In this document: positions 24,831 to 37,275 of the stretch, piece after piece
Position numbering within the stretch: the stretch's first letter is position 1
Layout of the letters: each line of letters opens with the position of its first letter
Origin: Torymus aiolomorphi
Taxonomy: Eukaryota; Arthropoda; Insecta; Hymenoptera; Torymidae
NCBI GenBank assembly: GCA_036365515.1
Contig: CM070877.1
Span: forward strand, 16,138,201-16,202,200
Direction of reading: 5' to 3'
DNA length: 64,000 nucleotides
Made by a program: the position numbers and the translations under genes
The notes under the pieces: generated by a model
Seen by the model: the letters and a program-made list of their open reading frames with translations, nothing else
Told to the model about the DNA's origin: nothing
Databases searched by the model: none

Positions 24831-25061
24831 TCACAGAAAAAAGTCTGGCACAAAGTCTGGCGTTTTTGCCAGACTTATTTGAGAAAAAATTATAAGTCTG
24901 GCAAAAAGTCTGGCAAAAAGTTTGGCATTTTTGCCAGACTTATTTGAGAAAAAATTTATAAGTCTGGCATAGTGGCCGTAGCCAGACTAAAGCGATACTT
25001 CAGCCAGACTATTTTAGCCAGACCTCTCCCAGACCAGTGCCAGACTAATTTTTTTACACGG
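24831..25061. mobile_element. MITE built from AGTCTGGC repeats
   Basis: The ends CACAGAAAAAAGTCTGGCAC and GTGCCAGACTAATTTTTTTA are inverted. Inside, AGTCTGGC and its complement GCCAGACT recur many times; the unit GCCAGACTTATTTGAGAAAA is duplicated. No coding sequence. Confidence 0.65.
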
Positions 25062-26688
25062 GAAAACTATATACATGCACACCGTCAAAGTTCAAAGGAG
25101 ATACCGACACCGTCGCTACGCGCAAGCGCCAAAACGTAGCCGTATACGCAGACACCTAGACACATCGTAATATACAAAGTCATACACAGGCCTCGAGGCT
25201 TCACTCGAGCGACGATAAGTAAGAACGCGATGTTTTGCCCTCTAACGACAAAGTGCATTAGGGTCGCTCGCTAGCGCCATACAGCCGAGTGCATTTCGCT
25301 TGCGCTAGCGCTAAAACCACCAGATACACCTATACATACTCGCGCATCGCCTGTACATACACGTACACACACATACACATGTGTATAATACGCGAGCCGA
25401 GGAGAAGGAGAAGCAGAGAACACACTAAGTCCCGACACCATCGCGTGCCGCTAATGCCTCTTAGCATAATCCGGCGCGGGACTGATAGTTCGCGGCAAAG
25501 GGCTTTTCTCTACACACCGCCTCCGCGTCTTTGAGCCCCTCTACCCCCCCCCCCCCCCACTCTCGTGTCGATATTCGTCTTCGTCCGCCTCGGCACGCTT
25601 TCTTCCCGGTCTAATTTCGGGGTGCGCGCACGTGGGCGGTAAATCTCGAGACTGCAGTTGTAATTGTTGATAATGGGAATGATTGTTGGAGAGGGAGGAG
25701 GAGGACGAAGGGTTAGGAGAGGAATTGTGTAGGCTGGGTCGATACTGTTTGCGTTTGCAGAGGGACGACGACGGCGAATGTGTAGTTGTTGATTTTGATT
25801 GCCTTGATGGTTCAATGGCAGATTGCAATGTGTAATCTATATTGAATGTTACGTTTAAAGGTACTATTTAATAAAAAATAAGGTGTTGATTAGTAGATCG
25901 TAATTGTTTATTCTTACATGGCGTGTACGTTATGCTAAGCCCATTGTGTTGTTTTAGAAGATTAAATTAGCATTTTGCTGTTATGGTATTATTACTAGGT
26001 CATGTAAACCACATTAATCGATCGTTTGTTCAGTATCAGTTTAATTAAATCAGATCCTGAAAATCACGGAAAAATCCATTTTCAATAAGATCAATAATCG
26101 TTTGATCAAGTATACAACTGTAACTCTTAATGAAAATATCCCATGTGCCTTCCAAACTTGTACAAATGCCAGATTTTATAAACTTGTCTTTGGAAGACGG
26201 CTGTTACCTTTAATACATTTCACAACTAAAGTATTTCATTACATTACATAGTAGTTCTAGCACTAACATCGTTACGTAGGTATCTAAACTTACGCTGAAT
26301 AATTCTGCCCTACATATTCCACCTTTATAACATTTCTAAACTATCTGAAATGCAGTTAATTTGTCGCAAGATAAGAGATGTACTTGCGCCACGAGCGCTT
26401 TCATAAAGCCATATTATTTCCTCTACCAGTGCGAAGTCGTTTTCAGTGCAGCACAGGGAGGCATCGTCCGGCATAATTGCATTCTAAAGCAAAGTTGTCG
26501 CATCAAACAGAGACTGCCGGGCTTACAGCCACCACGGACGCGTGAAAATCCTCATCTTACTGCCTCCGTAAAAATATAACCGCGTCGATTTTTCAATTAC
26601 GCCGAATGTTTAATCGAGCCCGACACGGAGAAGAGGAATCCGCACAATTACGCCCCCCTCCCGGTAATTAAGTATCCAATCAAAATCT

Positions 26689-26694
<6 letters not shown>
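25062..26694. other. Unassigned DNA with GC-rich island
   Basis: The island at about 25080-25650 has many CGCG words and a run of 15 C at 25544-25558. AT-rich sequence follows to about 26350, then a GC-richer patch (26360-26680). Frames on both strands lack domains. Confidence 0.35.

Positions 26695-26741
<47 letters not shown>
26695..26741. repeat. (GA)n microsatellite
   Basis: GA repeat of about 47 bases. Confidence 0.95.
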
Positions 26742-26742
<1 letters not shown>

Positions 26743-29525
26743 ATCGCAGGCCGGTAATTCGTGGAAGGACGACGAGGCACTTATCTCTGGGAGCGAGCAA
26801 ATGCCGGGCAATTATTCCGGGGGAGAAAGTAGCAAGGAATGGGGTGAGAGGTTGGAACGGGCGAGTCATTGGCGTTCCTCCCGTCTAATTTTATGGCGAG
26901 GTTATCATGGAACGATTGTGGTCCGTATCGTGCCAACGGATGAGCACAAGAGATGTAACGCCCAAACGTGGGAGACAATATGTGTCGAGGGGACGAAGTG
27001 GATGGGATGCGTAAATTCTCGTCGTTGCCAAATTTTATGGTTGTGGAATCTGGATAAATAAAGGGTCTGTTTACAAGTACACATGATCATGTATATGAAA
27101 TCGTATAAATATTATTTCATAGGTGAGAAATATTTAAAATTTTTCGAATACCATTTGTAGTTGTTGTTACACATTTATATAAATCTTGAATTACTTTAAA
27201 AGCAGATGGTTCCAGATTTTTTTAAAAATAAAAACTTAGTGAACTAGTTTGTTTCTATTTTTATACTTGAATCTAATTCTAATATTTTTGTTTTATCACT
27301 ATAACTATTTCTATAATTGTGTTTCCTCCTTAGTAAGAAAATTATGGTCATATATATTTATCCAGGTCTATTTTAATCTTTCGCGGACATTCTAAAAGTT
27401 GGAACGAGGAATAGATAACCACAGCTCGCCACAAATGTTAATTCACTACGTATATACCCGGAAACTCTGTTTTTTTAAGAAATCAGCATTTCTCGTGTCC
27501 ACAAAAACCGCCACGAGCCGCGGCAGGTTTTAATTGATGCACATTCTGCAGAATTTTAATTAAAAGCAAAAATCCGGTAGAGCCTGCGATCGCAAAGCAA
27601 ATCGCCGTAAAAACGCACGAGGAGGAGCCACGAAAGATAGCCTTATCTGCGGAACGTGCGAAACACCCGGCGAATTAGCATAATTAAAGAATCCAAGTAT
27701 GCGAGCCCGCGTTCCGCAGCTCTCGCGGGAGCAAGTCGATATTCCATCGAACGAATAGCTAGCGTCCGTACCGTACACAGTCTGGTCTCTAAATCGCTTT
27801 AAAAATACACTGCGCGACGCTTCCGGAGGCGTCGAAGACGAAATGTCATTACTGGAAGGAGTTATTCCGGGCAGGGGTCGTAGGGCGATTTAAAAATATT
27901 AACGCGAATCGATGATTGGTAAAATTAGATTGATGTATTTTGGAATTATTAATAGGGTCTGTAATGCGTGTCCGTCAGTCTGAATGCCTGATTAAATTAA
28001 AGTTTAAATGGATGCTGTAAAATATTCAATTGATGGTCTGGAATTTCGCAGACAGGGTAATACTTCATTGCATTACTTAATGTAATACTACAATGTACTA
28101 CTTAATGGCTTGAAATATTGAATGTATTGGGTAATTTTTTGAAGATCTAAGCATTCATTTATAATAAAACTGTATATAATGTGTATTTATATTTAGTATA
28201 TTGCAGGAGTGGCTTTACATAAAATCATTGCGATATAATGTCAAACTTTAACCGAGTATTGTTATGCATATTTCTCGATTCCTTATTATTTGAATGCCAC
28301 ATTTATCTTTTATACTATTAGTCCTATTTAATGTTACGTATATTATGCTGCCTGCTTATATTACAATCCCAATTCCTACATTTTTATTTTATAATAGCAG
28401 CTTCTCATTTTCGGCTAGAATATAACCAAATTTAAAGATTAATACTACACGGGCCTTTCATCCTATTGAATAACGCTATACTTTTCCTATTTTACTAATT
28501 CACTTTGAACCCACATACCACATGCAAACTTTCTGCCAGGCTGGTATCTTCTCCCAGACTCATTCATCCAGATACACTCACCAGCCTCCTTTTTTGCCCT
28601 GTTCCCGTGAAAAAAAAACCTCCGTCAGTCCCTCGTCTCTTCAACGCAGACAGTACACACCCACACATTTCCCTCACCCACTTTTTGCCTCTCCCGCATT
28701 AATACGAGGATGTTTCACGTTGACAGACAGCAGAGGAACGGGAGGAGAATGAGAGAAAGAGACAACAGACTATTTGCTATGCAGACTGAATAGATATTCT
28801 CCGGAGTCGGCTCTCGCGCGCAGGCGCTACATTATAAGTGGATTCGTTAAGGGTTGTTGCCTTATCTCGCGCTTCACTCCTCGCTGAAGCGCGGTTATTC
28901 CGGGACGGCTGGCGTAAGTTCGCGTGAGTGCGAGTCAGAGTGAAAGAGAAAGAGAGAGGAGAGGAGAGAAAAAGAGAGAGGAACTGTATCCGTTTCGCCG
29001 AGTCGCTACTTTACTTTCGCGTTTTCTTTGGCTCTCGAGCTTTTTTCGTCACAAAACTAGTGTGAAATTCTCTCTTCTAGGGAAACGAAATGAAGTTTTT
29101 ATTTTCTGGAAACTTCATAATGTTGAAAAAGAGTAAAGATAAAATCTGTGGAATAGCATGTTATGCGACTGTAGGAATTTCAAAAAATTATTTTTGGAAC
29201 AAAAAAATGAGTCTGAAGTTTGCATCGTTGGAATGCAACGAAATAATTTCTCACAATTGATTAAAGTTATTGAACAATGAAAATTTCATCAAAACCTTTG
29301 TTATAAAGTTATTTTATGTTATAAAACGCGATATCTACACGTAAAATTACTATATTAATTAGTATAAACTCGAACTAAAACGAGTTATTTTTATTTCGTT
29401 GCGATTCAACGTTGCAAACTTCAGTCACATACAAAAAAATTTCATCCAAATTAATATTATAGTATCTGTTGTTTAATTATAATTTATGTACAATTATTTA
29501 TTTGTTGTTACGTAAGATATCCACT
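26742..29525. other. Unassigned DNA with possible regulatory islands
   Basis: Islands at 26742-27010, 27480-27840 and 28740-29060. The 27480-27700 part contains several homeodomain-type cores (TTTTAATTGAT, TTTTAATTAAAA, GCATAATTAAAG) in GC-rich surroundings, as in some insect enhancers. The rest is AT-rich with no element visible. Confidence 0.3.
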
Positions 29526-29590
29526 TTAACCCTTTCAGGGGCACATTAGACTGCAGAATATATCACTATAACTCAAGGTGGATTCTAAGG

Positions 29591-29850
29591 CTTTTGGGGT
29601 CACTGAATCCAAATCCAAGGTTTATTGTTTTGTATCAGGTCAGGATCAAGATCATTTCAAGGTCAAATCGAAAAAATGTTATATAAATCATTTCCTACAG
29701 CTTGTATATACGTTTTTGGGCTCGATGAATTCAAATCCAAGGTCCATTGTTTTGCATTAGGTCAGGACCAAGGTCATTTCAAGGTCAAATCCAAAAAATG
29801 TCATATAAATCATTTCCTACATCTTGTATATACGTTTTTGGAGTTGCTGA
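29591..29850. repeat. 122-bp tandem repeat in the piggyBac left end
   Basis: Two full units and part of a third with a period of about 122 bases; each contains GTCAGGAYCAAGRTCATTTC then AAGGTCAAAT and ends in TTGTATATACG. The nuclear-receptor half-site TCAAGGTCA occurs at 29657-29665 and 29779-29787, with CCAAGGTCA at 29768-29776. Confidence 0.85.
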
Positions 29851-30270
29851 ATCAAATTCCGGTGTTGCTGAATAAGTTTTATGCATAAAATTTCTTTCAG
29901 GAAAGTGTTTGACAGATCTGGAATCTTTCATCATAATATATACATGAACTATAAAACTGTAACTGACAGGATTGACAGTAAACTGATCACTCGAATACGA
30001 ATCAGGAATAAATACATGTTTTTGAACACAAAATCGTCATAAAAATTTGTTTCTCCATTTATCAACTGACAACTTATTCATTTCTATAAAAACCTCTTAG
30101 AATTACCCAGAGCTAACGACGAGGACGTGGGTAAGTACTAGCTCCATTTTTTATTTTTTTATTTTTTTAATTTTTTTTTAATTTTTTTTATATTTTTAAA
30201 ATTTTTTTGTAGTTTTTGTTAATGTTTTTATTTTTTCCCTCAAATTGTGTACGTTAGTAATACAAACAAA

Positions 30271-31931
30271 TTACAGATGAAGTTTGAAAAAGCAGTTTTT
30301 TTCACTGATGCAAAGAGCCACATCGCATGTTTTGCAGATGAACTGGCTTCTTTTGACCTTCGAAGATGTACTGCAGTATGCGCAACGACGGCTCTTTTTG
30401 ATATACGGGCATATGCTTATTTTCACTTGTTCGTACAGATACATCCACCTTCCGACTTACCTTCTTGACTGGCTTTTCAGACTTTCTTCCTTTTTTATTT
30501 ACTTCAGATACTTCAATAAGACCTTATACAACTGACAATCTAAATTCTTTCAATCTCATATCCACATTATGAATTTTTTTGTAAATTATATAACTATTTA
30601 CAATTGTCAAGTCAACAAAATGCCAGAAAATACGGTGCCACCATTTCTTAGCTTTTCTAGAGATTTCATATGTCGATTTGAGCATGTCCATTTTATCTAC
30701 GAAACCCATGTATTTATTGTAATCGTTTGCAAGCTTTGTGCAGGGCACATCTTTTATGGATCCATCTTTTTGTTTTCTTCGGCATGTTTTCAATACAGAT
30801 GGGTCATGAAAATTCGACAAGAAGTGGACCGGTTTTTTATCAAACCATTTTACCCAAGTCAAACCTTTGAAAGACGTCTTATACTCATATTCGCCCACTT
30901 TCATTTCCTCATCATTTCTTTGCTTCTTTGGCAATCGCGCCTGATCTTTTCGTACAGTACCGCAAGCAAGAATTCCATCCTCTTTCAAAGAAATCATCAA
31001 GTCAACGCTATTGAAGTAATTGTCAATGTATATCTCGTAGTAAAGATTTTTCAAATCAGATTTTAGATCTTTGATGACCCTAGCACCAAGAAATTTCTCG
31101 GTAGTATCCCCACTTTTACCTGTATATATTTGGAAACGGGTTGCGAATCCATTTTCATCAGCTCTAATCCAGACTTTATATCCTCTTTTGATGGGTTTCG
31201 CTGGCATATACTGTTATGGAAGATCGTCCTTTAAATTTAATCATGCTCTCGTCTATCGATAATTTTTTAGAAGGTTTATAATAATTTTTGAAATTATTCG
31301 TAAGCGTTTCCAGAAGAGGTTTTAGCTTATATAATTTATCGTACCCTTTTTCGCCTTTTTTGGGTTCAAGTGTATTATCGACAAGATCGATATGCGACAA
31401 GAGTTTGGAAAATCGCTTTACGGGCATGACCGATCTTATATAATTATCTATCAGTTTTGCATCGCTTGACCAGTAATCTCGATAAGACGGTAGTCTTTTT
31501 ACACCCATCAGAAGATTTATGCCAATGAATTTTTTTATTTCCCTAACGGTCGTTTCTTCATAAGGCTTACCTTCCTGTTCGAAATAAAGGTTGGTTTGAC
31601 AAGCAATAGTATCTAAAAGATTCTCAGAAAATAATAGTAGGAAGGTTTTTACTGGACTTGAGTAACTGCCTGATGGTACACTTGGTCCAGTTACCTCTTG
31701 AAACTTGGGAAATTTAAATTCACGTCTTTCATTTAACCATATACCGTCCATGTCTTTTATCCTTTCGGACAAGGGCATTTCATGACGCATGTCAAAGTAA
31801 CCGTCATTAGAATCTTCAGTAGATGTATCTGATTCCGAAGTGTCACTCTCTGAGTCTTATTCAATATCCACTTCAGATTCTGAGTCAGAATCGTTGGATC
31901 CAATTTCCTCAGGAATCTCTTCAAAGTCCAT
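30271..31931 (-). pseudogene. piggyBac transposase, inactivated
   Basis: This enzyme cuts and pastes DNA at TTAA sites. Reading on the minus strand from ATG at 31929-31931: an acidic N-terminus, an in-frame TAA at 31857-31859, then the body from 31790 (MRHEMPLSERIKDM). The first catalytic aspartate is in DESMIKFKGR. A frameshift follows near 31205, where two overlapping frames carry the two halves. The second aspartate is in YIDNYFNSVDL and the third in GFVDKMDM, followed by the usual WWHRIFWHFVDL segment. A second in-frame TAA lies at 30524-30526, and another frameshift near 30410 precedes a C-terminal cysteine-rich domain (CAYC, CKTCDVALC) ending at 30271. All three aspartates remain, but at least four lesions prevent a full product. 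Identification is from family motifs. Confidence 0.9.
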
Positions 31932-33274
31932 ATTTTTTGGAAGAAAGTTTGAAAAATTCAGCCGACAATTATTAGTAAGCTATAAATTGAGAAAAGCACC
32001 TTGAGAAAATATTAGCTAAACTAAGTACTGGAATCTCAATCTCTAATAAGGATTTTGATGAAAACTTCTATTAGATTTTTAACTTTTTTGAAAGAATATG
32101 CAGAAAATCTCTGGTTAGTTCACAGATTATTCAATCAGAAAAATTCGGTTGACAAAACAAAAATTGGTATCACCAGCATATGACAATATCACAGCTAGTG
32201 ATTATTGTTTTAATAAATTTATTTGCCAATTATATTTTTTCTTTGGGTCGTAATATTGCCATCGAAATATTTATTTCCGTCACAAAATATTGTATTTATT
32301 GGTTGTATGCAAGACTTATAAAAACGTTCAGATGAGTAAGCAATCGTGGTTTTTCTGCCGCTCGAACGATTCCACGATATGCACTATATATAGATAGCTT
32401 ATCCAAGCTCCCACGCAGTGAACATTAAGTATTTTATAGCAATGAATATTAAATTATAAAACAAATATATAATAAATCATAAAATATATATAATAATAAA
32501 TAATAATAATCGCAAAATCGCTGTTTCATCTGTAAAATACATAAAAATCAAAGTTGATCATTTCACTATCTGAGTCACTTCAAAGTTGCGTGTATGCGTG
32601 TGCGCGCGTGTGTGTGTATGTGTGTGTAAGTCCGTGTGTGCGTGTGCGTGGTGTATTTTTAAGTGTGTGTATCTCAGTCAGTTTGTATGCTCTTATCCAA
32701 AATGTAACATCTGTACGTATACATACATATACGTGGGATCTACTTTAGGAGGGGTGAATTAGGTTTCAGGGGTGGTTGTGATAATTGAAGAAAAAGCTTT
32801 TTTACTTATAAACTAATAAAAATATAACACATGCTATACTAGAATTTGTAGCATATTTTATAATTTTTTGCAGCAATTTTTTTGCCTATTTAGTAATATA
32901 CTTAATTTCTTTACTAAATAATTGAACCTAGAAAAAAATTGAACCTTGAAAAAAATTCTCCAAAAAATATATGTTGTTTCAGTAAGTCTACAGAACACAT
33001 ATAAGAAGATTTTGTATTAATATCTATGTTTTTGTGATTGCTGCTGAATTAAAATTAAAAAAACTAGCATTTTTCGTTAATCAATTGTTTATAACAATTG
33101 AACAAATACATAACTATTTGGGTTAAGAAACATGTAAGTTATCCAAAACAACTACTTTGAAGTCTAAAAAACCAAAACGTCTATGTATTTAACGTCAAAA
33201 ATAAAAAAAATTATTCAAAAACCACAGAAAAACAAGTGGCATTCTGAGAGTGCCACTGCCTCTGAAAGGGTTAA

Positions 33275-35013
33275 TATATTCACAATAATATCGATTATTT
33301 TGTGTAGCTATAAGATTAACTATTGCATTCCATTTCCAATGTTTTTATCATTAATTATATAAAAGCAATCACCTAAGCGGATCAAAACATCCTCTAAGCT
33401 TTATAAATAGTTAAAGGTAAAAATATTTTCATCATAAAATCCATTTTGAACATCATATAATAACAACAATGTACTTTTCGCTCATGAATATAACAAAGTC
33501 AGAAATGAAATTGTTGTTTTATTTCAAAACGAAATTAAATTTGTTCTAAACTAAAGTTAAAATAATTAAAAATTTAATGAACTTGGAGATTCAAAATTAG
33601 TAAAGCTGACGTATAACGCGATATTTAAATATTACTAAAATAATTTGCATTTACTCTCAGAATATTTTGGATAAACTTTAAAAATACATAACTGAAATTA
33701 CACATTCGCGTACAATAAGTCATTTAATTGCTGTAAATTTAAATTTCAAATTAAAAAAATCTATGGATTTTAATTATAATTTCAGGCTCATAACTATTTC
33801 ATGCATTAATAACACTCTTCAAACATTTGCTTTTATAAAAAAGCCATTACCAGATTCCTTTCTACTCTCCCTTCTCAGCCGCCAAAGAAAAATTAAAATT
33901 CAAATGAAATAAAAAGAAAAAAAAGAAGCAGAGATCGAATCCACTCTTTAAAATGCCATATTCGCAAAAGAATCGCGAGAGTCGTCGCGCGAATGAAAGC
34001 TCGGGGCAAAAATCCAACCTCTCGCCGCAGGATTTGAGCGAAAGCCTCGATCAGCCATTGTCACGTCCTTTCATTTGCTTCCTTTCGATATTTTAATATT
34101 CCCCATCGCGTTCGCTCACTCGGCGAAAGAAGAAAAAGCTTTTTCCTCCTCTCGGTCGGCAGCGCGGAACCCGTTAAACCTAGTTAAATATTCATGACCG
34201 GCAGGGGGCGCTTGCGCGCAAAAAAGTGTAAACGGCGACTCGTTACAGACCCCGAAAATTGCCCCGGCGACACCTTTTCGAGGTATACACGTTTCCGTGC
34301 TCGGTGTTTTTTTTCCTTGCGTGCTGGCACGCGTGTGTTATACGTACGTGAGGGATATGGGCCGTGTAGAGAAGGGGTGAGGTTTCGAGGGCGCGCTTTT
34401 TTTTCGTTAAGGGTGTATTAGTCATTCGTTTACCATTTTTATGATTTTACAAAGTGCTTTGTATCATACTACAAAGATTTCTTTGATTCACAAAAAGTTA
34501 TTTTGGTTCAAAAATGTTTTTTCTAGTTTCTTTTAATTTTTATGCAATATACCCATTGATTTCCACCCCTTCCTCTTACATTTTCTTATTGATGTTCATT
34601 GAAACAAGTTTTTTTTGTAATGGAGGGGAATTTTCAAATTAATCTAACTACTTGTCATAAGCATAAGATTTCCTTGAGAAACAAAGCAAATAAAAATCAC
34701 CGAAAAAGTTTTTTTTCTCGAAGAAAAAGAAATATACAGTTTATTGATACCAAAAGTCTTGATTTACTCGCTACTAATATTCGTCCTGCTCCAAAACACT
34801 ATTCGCATTTTATACTTCCACGAAACAGCTACCGGTACGCGGAAAAAAACAGGGATGCTCTTGCGAAAATAAATCCGCCGTGAATCCACGATCTCGCTCT
34901 CTCTCTCGCCTTGCTTCGCCTGCGAAATCACGTCACAAATATTTGATCAGCGCGCCCGTCGCCTTGTGTTTGCTCTCTCTCTCTCATGCTCTCTTTCTGC
35001 TGCTCTTTCTCTG

Positions 35014-35014
<1 letters not shown>
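33275..35014. other. Unassigned DNA
   Basis: AT-rich to about 33950, then a GC-richer patch (33960-34420) and AT-rich sequence again. No element or gene recognised. Confidence 0.35.

Positions 35015-35076
<62 letters not shown>
35015..35076. repeat. (CT)n microsatellite
   Basis: CT repeat of about 62 bases. Confidence 0.95.
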
Positions 35077-35080
<4 letters not shown>

Positions 35081-35574
35081 AAAAAGTGATTTCGGACATT
35101 TCTTACGCTCGAGAAAAAAGGCGCGGGGTCGAGCGCCATGCCGGAAAAGTAAATCGATCGCCAGCCCAAAGCAGGGGTGTATTTTTGGAAAGTCACTTTT
35201 TATAGGTTATGTCAACTGACAAGATAGGGGATGTTTTTAGGAGGTAGAAATATCGTTGATTTTGAGGTTGCAATGTGAATTTTCTGCGGCATGATGTAAC
35301 AAAATAAAATGCATTAAGGGAAGAAATTACTGCTTTTTGCTGGTAATTGTTTATTTTAAAGATTAAATATTAACATTTGTGAAGATAACAAATGCAAACA
35401 TGAAATAAAAAAAAATATCATTTTCAGAAACATTAGAGTTAGAATGAGAAAATAACTTGGAGGGACCTTGCGCTGTAGTGCCCTTAACTGTTGCCATTGT
35501 ACACTGATGTTCCCATTCCTGCCTCAGGGTACATCTAGGGTAGACCAGCTGCTTGTCAGTATTCGAGTACCCTC

Positions 35575-35802
35575 TTAATGCTGTACTCCCTGATTTCCTC
35601 TGGTAGTGGTAGCGAGCGCTGGATACTCGCAGAGAACGTGGATTGGAGTTTCTTCGCATTCATCGTCGCATCTGGTACAAACGGATGATGCACTCTTCCC
35701 TATTTTATGCTGCGAACCCTTCAGGCTCCCGTGGCCTGTAACCAGCTCCACCACGGTTCTGAGTTGCCGACTACTGAGGGAAAGCAGGGGACCTTCGTTT
35801 TG
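35575..35802 (-). pseudogene. C-terminal fragment of an RNase H-type LINE ORF2
   Basis: On the minus strand, 75 codons between two stops read VELVTGHGSLKGSQHKIG, then CTRCDDECEETPIHVLCEYPAL. This matches the well-known end of RNase H-bearing insect LINEs, with a conserved GHG segment followed by a CX2C...H...C zinc-binding motif. The frame is closed by a stop upstream at 35803-35805 and by TAA at 35575-35577. No reverse transcriptase is present nearby, so this is an isolated fragment. It differs from the LINE at 9.6-17.2 kb. Confidence 0.7.
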
Positions 35803-35829
35803 CTAGAACATGCAGTCGCATGCCAGTCT

Positions 35830-36175
35830 GCACTACCCTGAAAAAAAAAGTCAAGGAGGCACCGCCATACTACAGTTTGACATAAGTATACCGTATAGGT
35901 AGGAGACCCTAACGCCAATAGTATAGGTGTGAGAGTCATACCGTTTTGCGGTGTGCAGTAAAGTTGCTAGATCTATACGATATTGTATTCGTAGCATCGC
36001 CTTCCGGAAAAAACACGTACACGCTTTGCTATTCTTATCAGAATGTTAATAGAAGTTTAAAATTTTTATAGATAATTATGATATTTTTGGTTATGGCGTA
36101 CTACTTTTAACACAAAATCAAATTTAAATTTATTTATAAACTAAATTGAATTATTTATAAAAAAAATTTTCAATA
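35830..36175. other. Unassigned AT-rich DNA
   Basis: No structure recognised before the element that begins at 36176. Confidence 0.4.
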
Positions 36176-36528
36176 CCCTGGTAGAGATAGGTCCAGGTGT
36201 TCGGGGTAGCCGATAACGGAGTCTAGGTGATGCGTGCCGCAGGTTTTTGCGTCTAGGTGTCGGAATGCATTCCATGCGTGGTCTACGTGGAAGAGGTAGC
36301 CGATGATGGTGTATAGGTGATGCGCTCCGTAGTTTTCATCGTGCACCACGTTATCGATGCGTTCCAACACCTAGAGGCAAAAAACTACATAGCACACCAG
36401 ACTCCATCATCGGTCACCCCAAAGTTCTAGACCACGTATTCAATGCTTTTAAGGCGGTCTTACACCTAGTGGCTTCTGAGGCAAAAATTAGCTGAAAAAA
36501 AAGTTAGTTTAAACAATATACATTATAT

Positions 36529-36844
36529 CGACAGCTGAGCGGAACAAGGTCGTATCTCGGCGCATGGACGAAGAACGTCGTATCTCAGCGCGCGGATGAA
36601 GAACGTCGTATCTCAGCGCGCGGACGAAGACCGTCGCATCTCACCGCGCGGGCGAAGAACGTCGTATCTCACCACGCGGATGAAGAACATCGTATCTCGT
36701 GGACGACGAACGCCGTATCTCGCCGTATATACTGGCCGTGTACTGGCCGCAAGAGCGCGAGATACGACGTTCTTTATCCACGCGCTGAGATACGACGTTC
36801 TTCGTCCGCACGGTGAGATACGATCTTGTTCCGCTCAGCCGTCG
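36529..36844. mobile_element. Foldback made of about 28-bp tandem repeats, in E2
   Basis: ATAT at 36525-36528 and 36845-36848 is a 4-bp target duplication within E2 sequence. The ends are CGACAGCTGAGCGGAACAAG and its complement with one change. The left arm has about six repeats of a unit like GAAGAACGTCGTATCTCAGC; the right arm has about three in inverse orientation. Architecture and target size match the element at 15971, but the repeat sequence is different. Confidence 0.85.
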
Positions 36845-36950
36845 ATATATACTATACTCGTAAATATACACAATTTCTAATAAAGTGACCTAAGACTTAA
36901 TTTGTAGACCAATTTTACTCAGAGATATAGCATTTTCAATTTTTTGTCAT

Positions 36951-37275
36951 TGGCGTAACTTTTTGAGAAGACTATTCCATGAAGTTTCGTGGGAGAAGGC
37001 CTAAATTACTTGAAATTCATGCAGTTATGGCCCGAAGAGTTGAAAATATATGATTTCCTGAAGCAAATAATTTTTTTATGGAAAAAACTACTTTTAATTC
37101 ATGAATTCTATGCATTTTTATGTTTTTTTGTGGTTCTTAGCATTTACAAATTATTTGCTTCAGGAAATATTATATTGTCAACTCTTCGGGCCATAATTAC
37201 ATAAATTTCAAGTAATTTAGGTCCCCTCCCATGAAAATCCATGGAATAGTTTTCTCAAAAAGTTACATCAAATTT
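36951..37275. repeat. Internal hairpin of E2
   Basis: Left-arm words GGGAGAAGGCCTAAATTACT and CCCGAAGAGTTGA pair with right-arm complements TCAACTCTTCGGG and AGTAATTTAGGTCCCCTCCC. It corresponds in position to the hairpins in E1, E3 and E4. Confidence 0.85.

Larger units (their letters stand above)
29530..33270 (-). mobile_element. piggyBac transposon with broken transposase
   Basis: TTAA at 29526-29529 and 33271-33274 flanks a 3,741-bp element. The terminal repeats are CCCTTTCAGGGGCA and, at the right end read inward, CCCTTTCAGAGGCA (one mismatch). The transposase relic lies on the minus strand (30271-31931). A 122-bp tandem repeat lies near the left end. The size is longer than classic piggyBac because of long noncoding ends, but the layout is complete. 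It belongs to a different family from the E1-E4 elements, whose terminal repeats differ. Confidence 0.9.

Noticed and set aside
30569..31066. Plus-strand frame of 165 codons
   Set aside because: It is the antisense of the piggyBac transposase on the minus strand.
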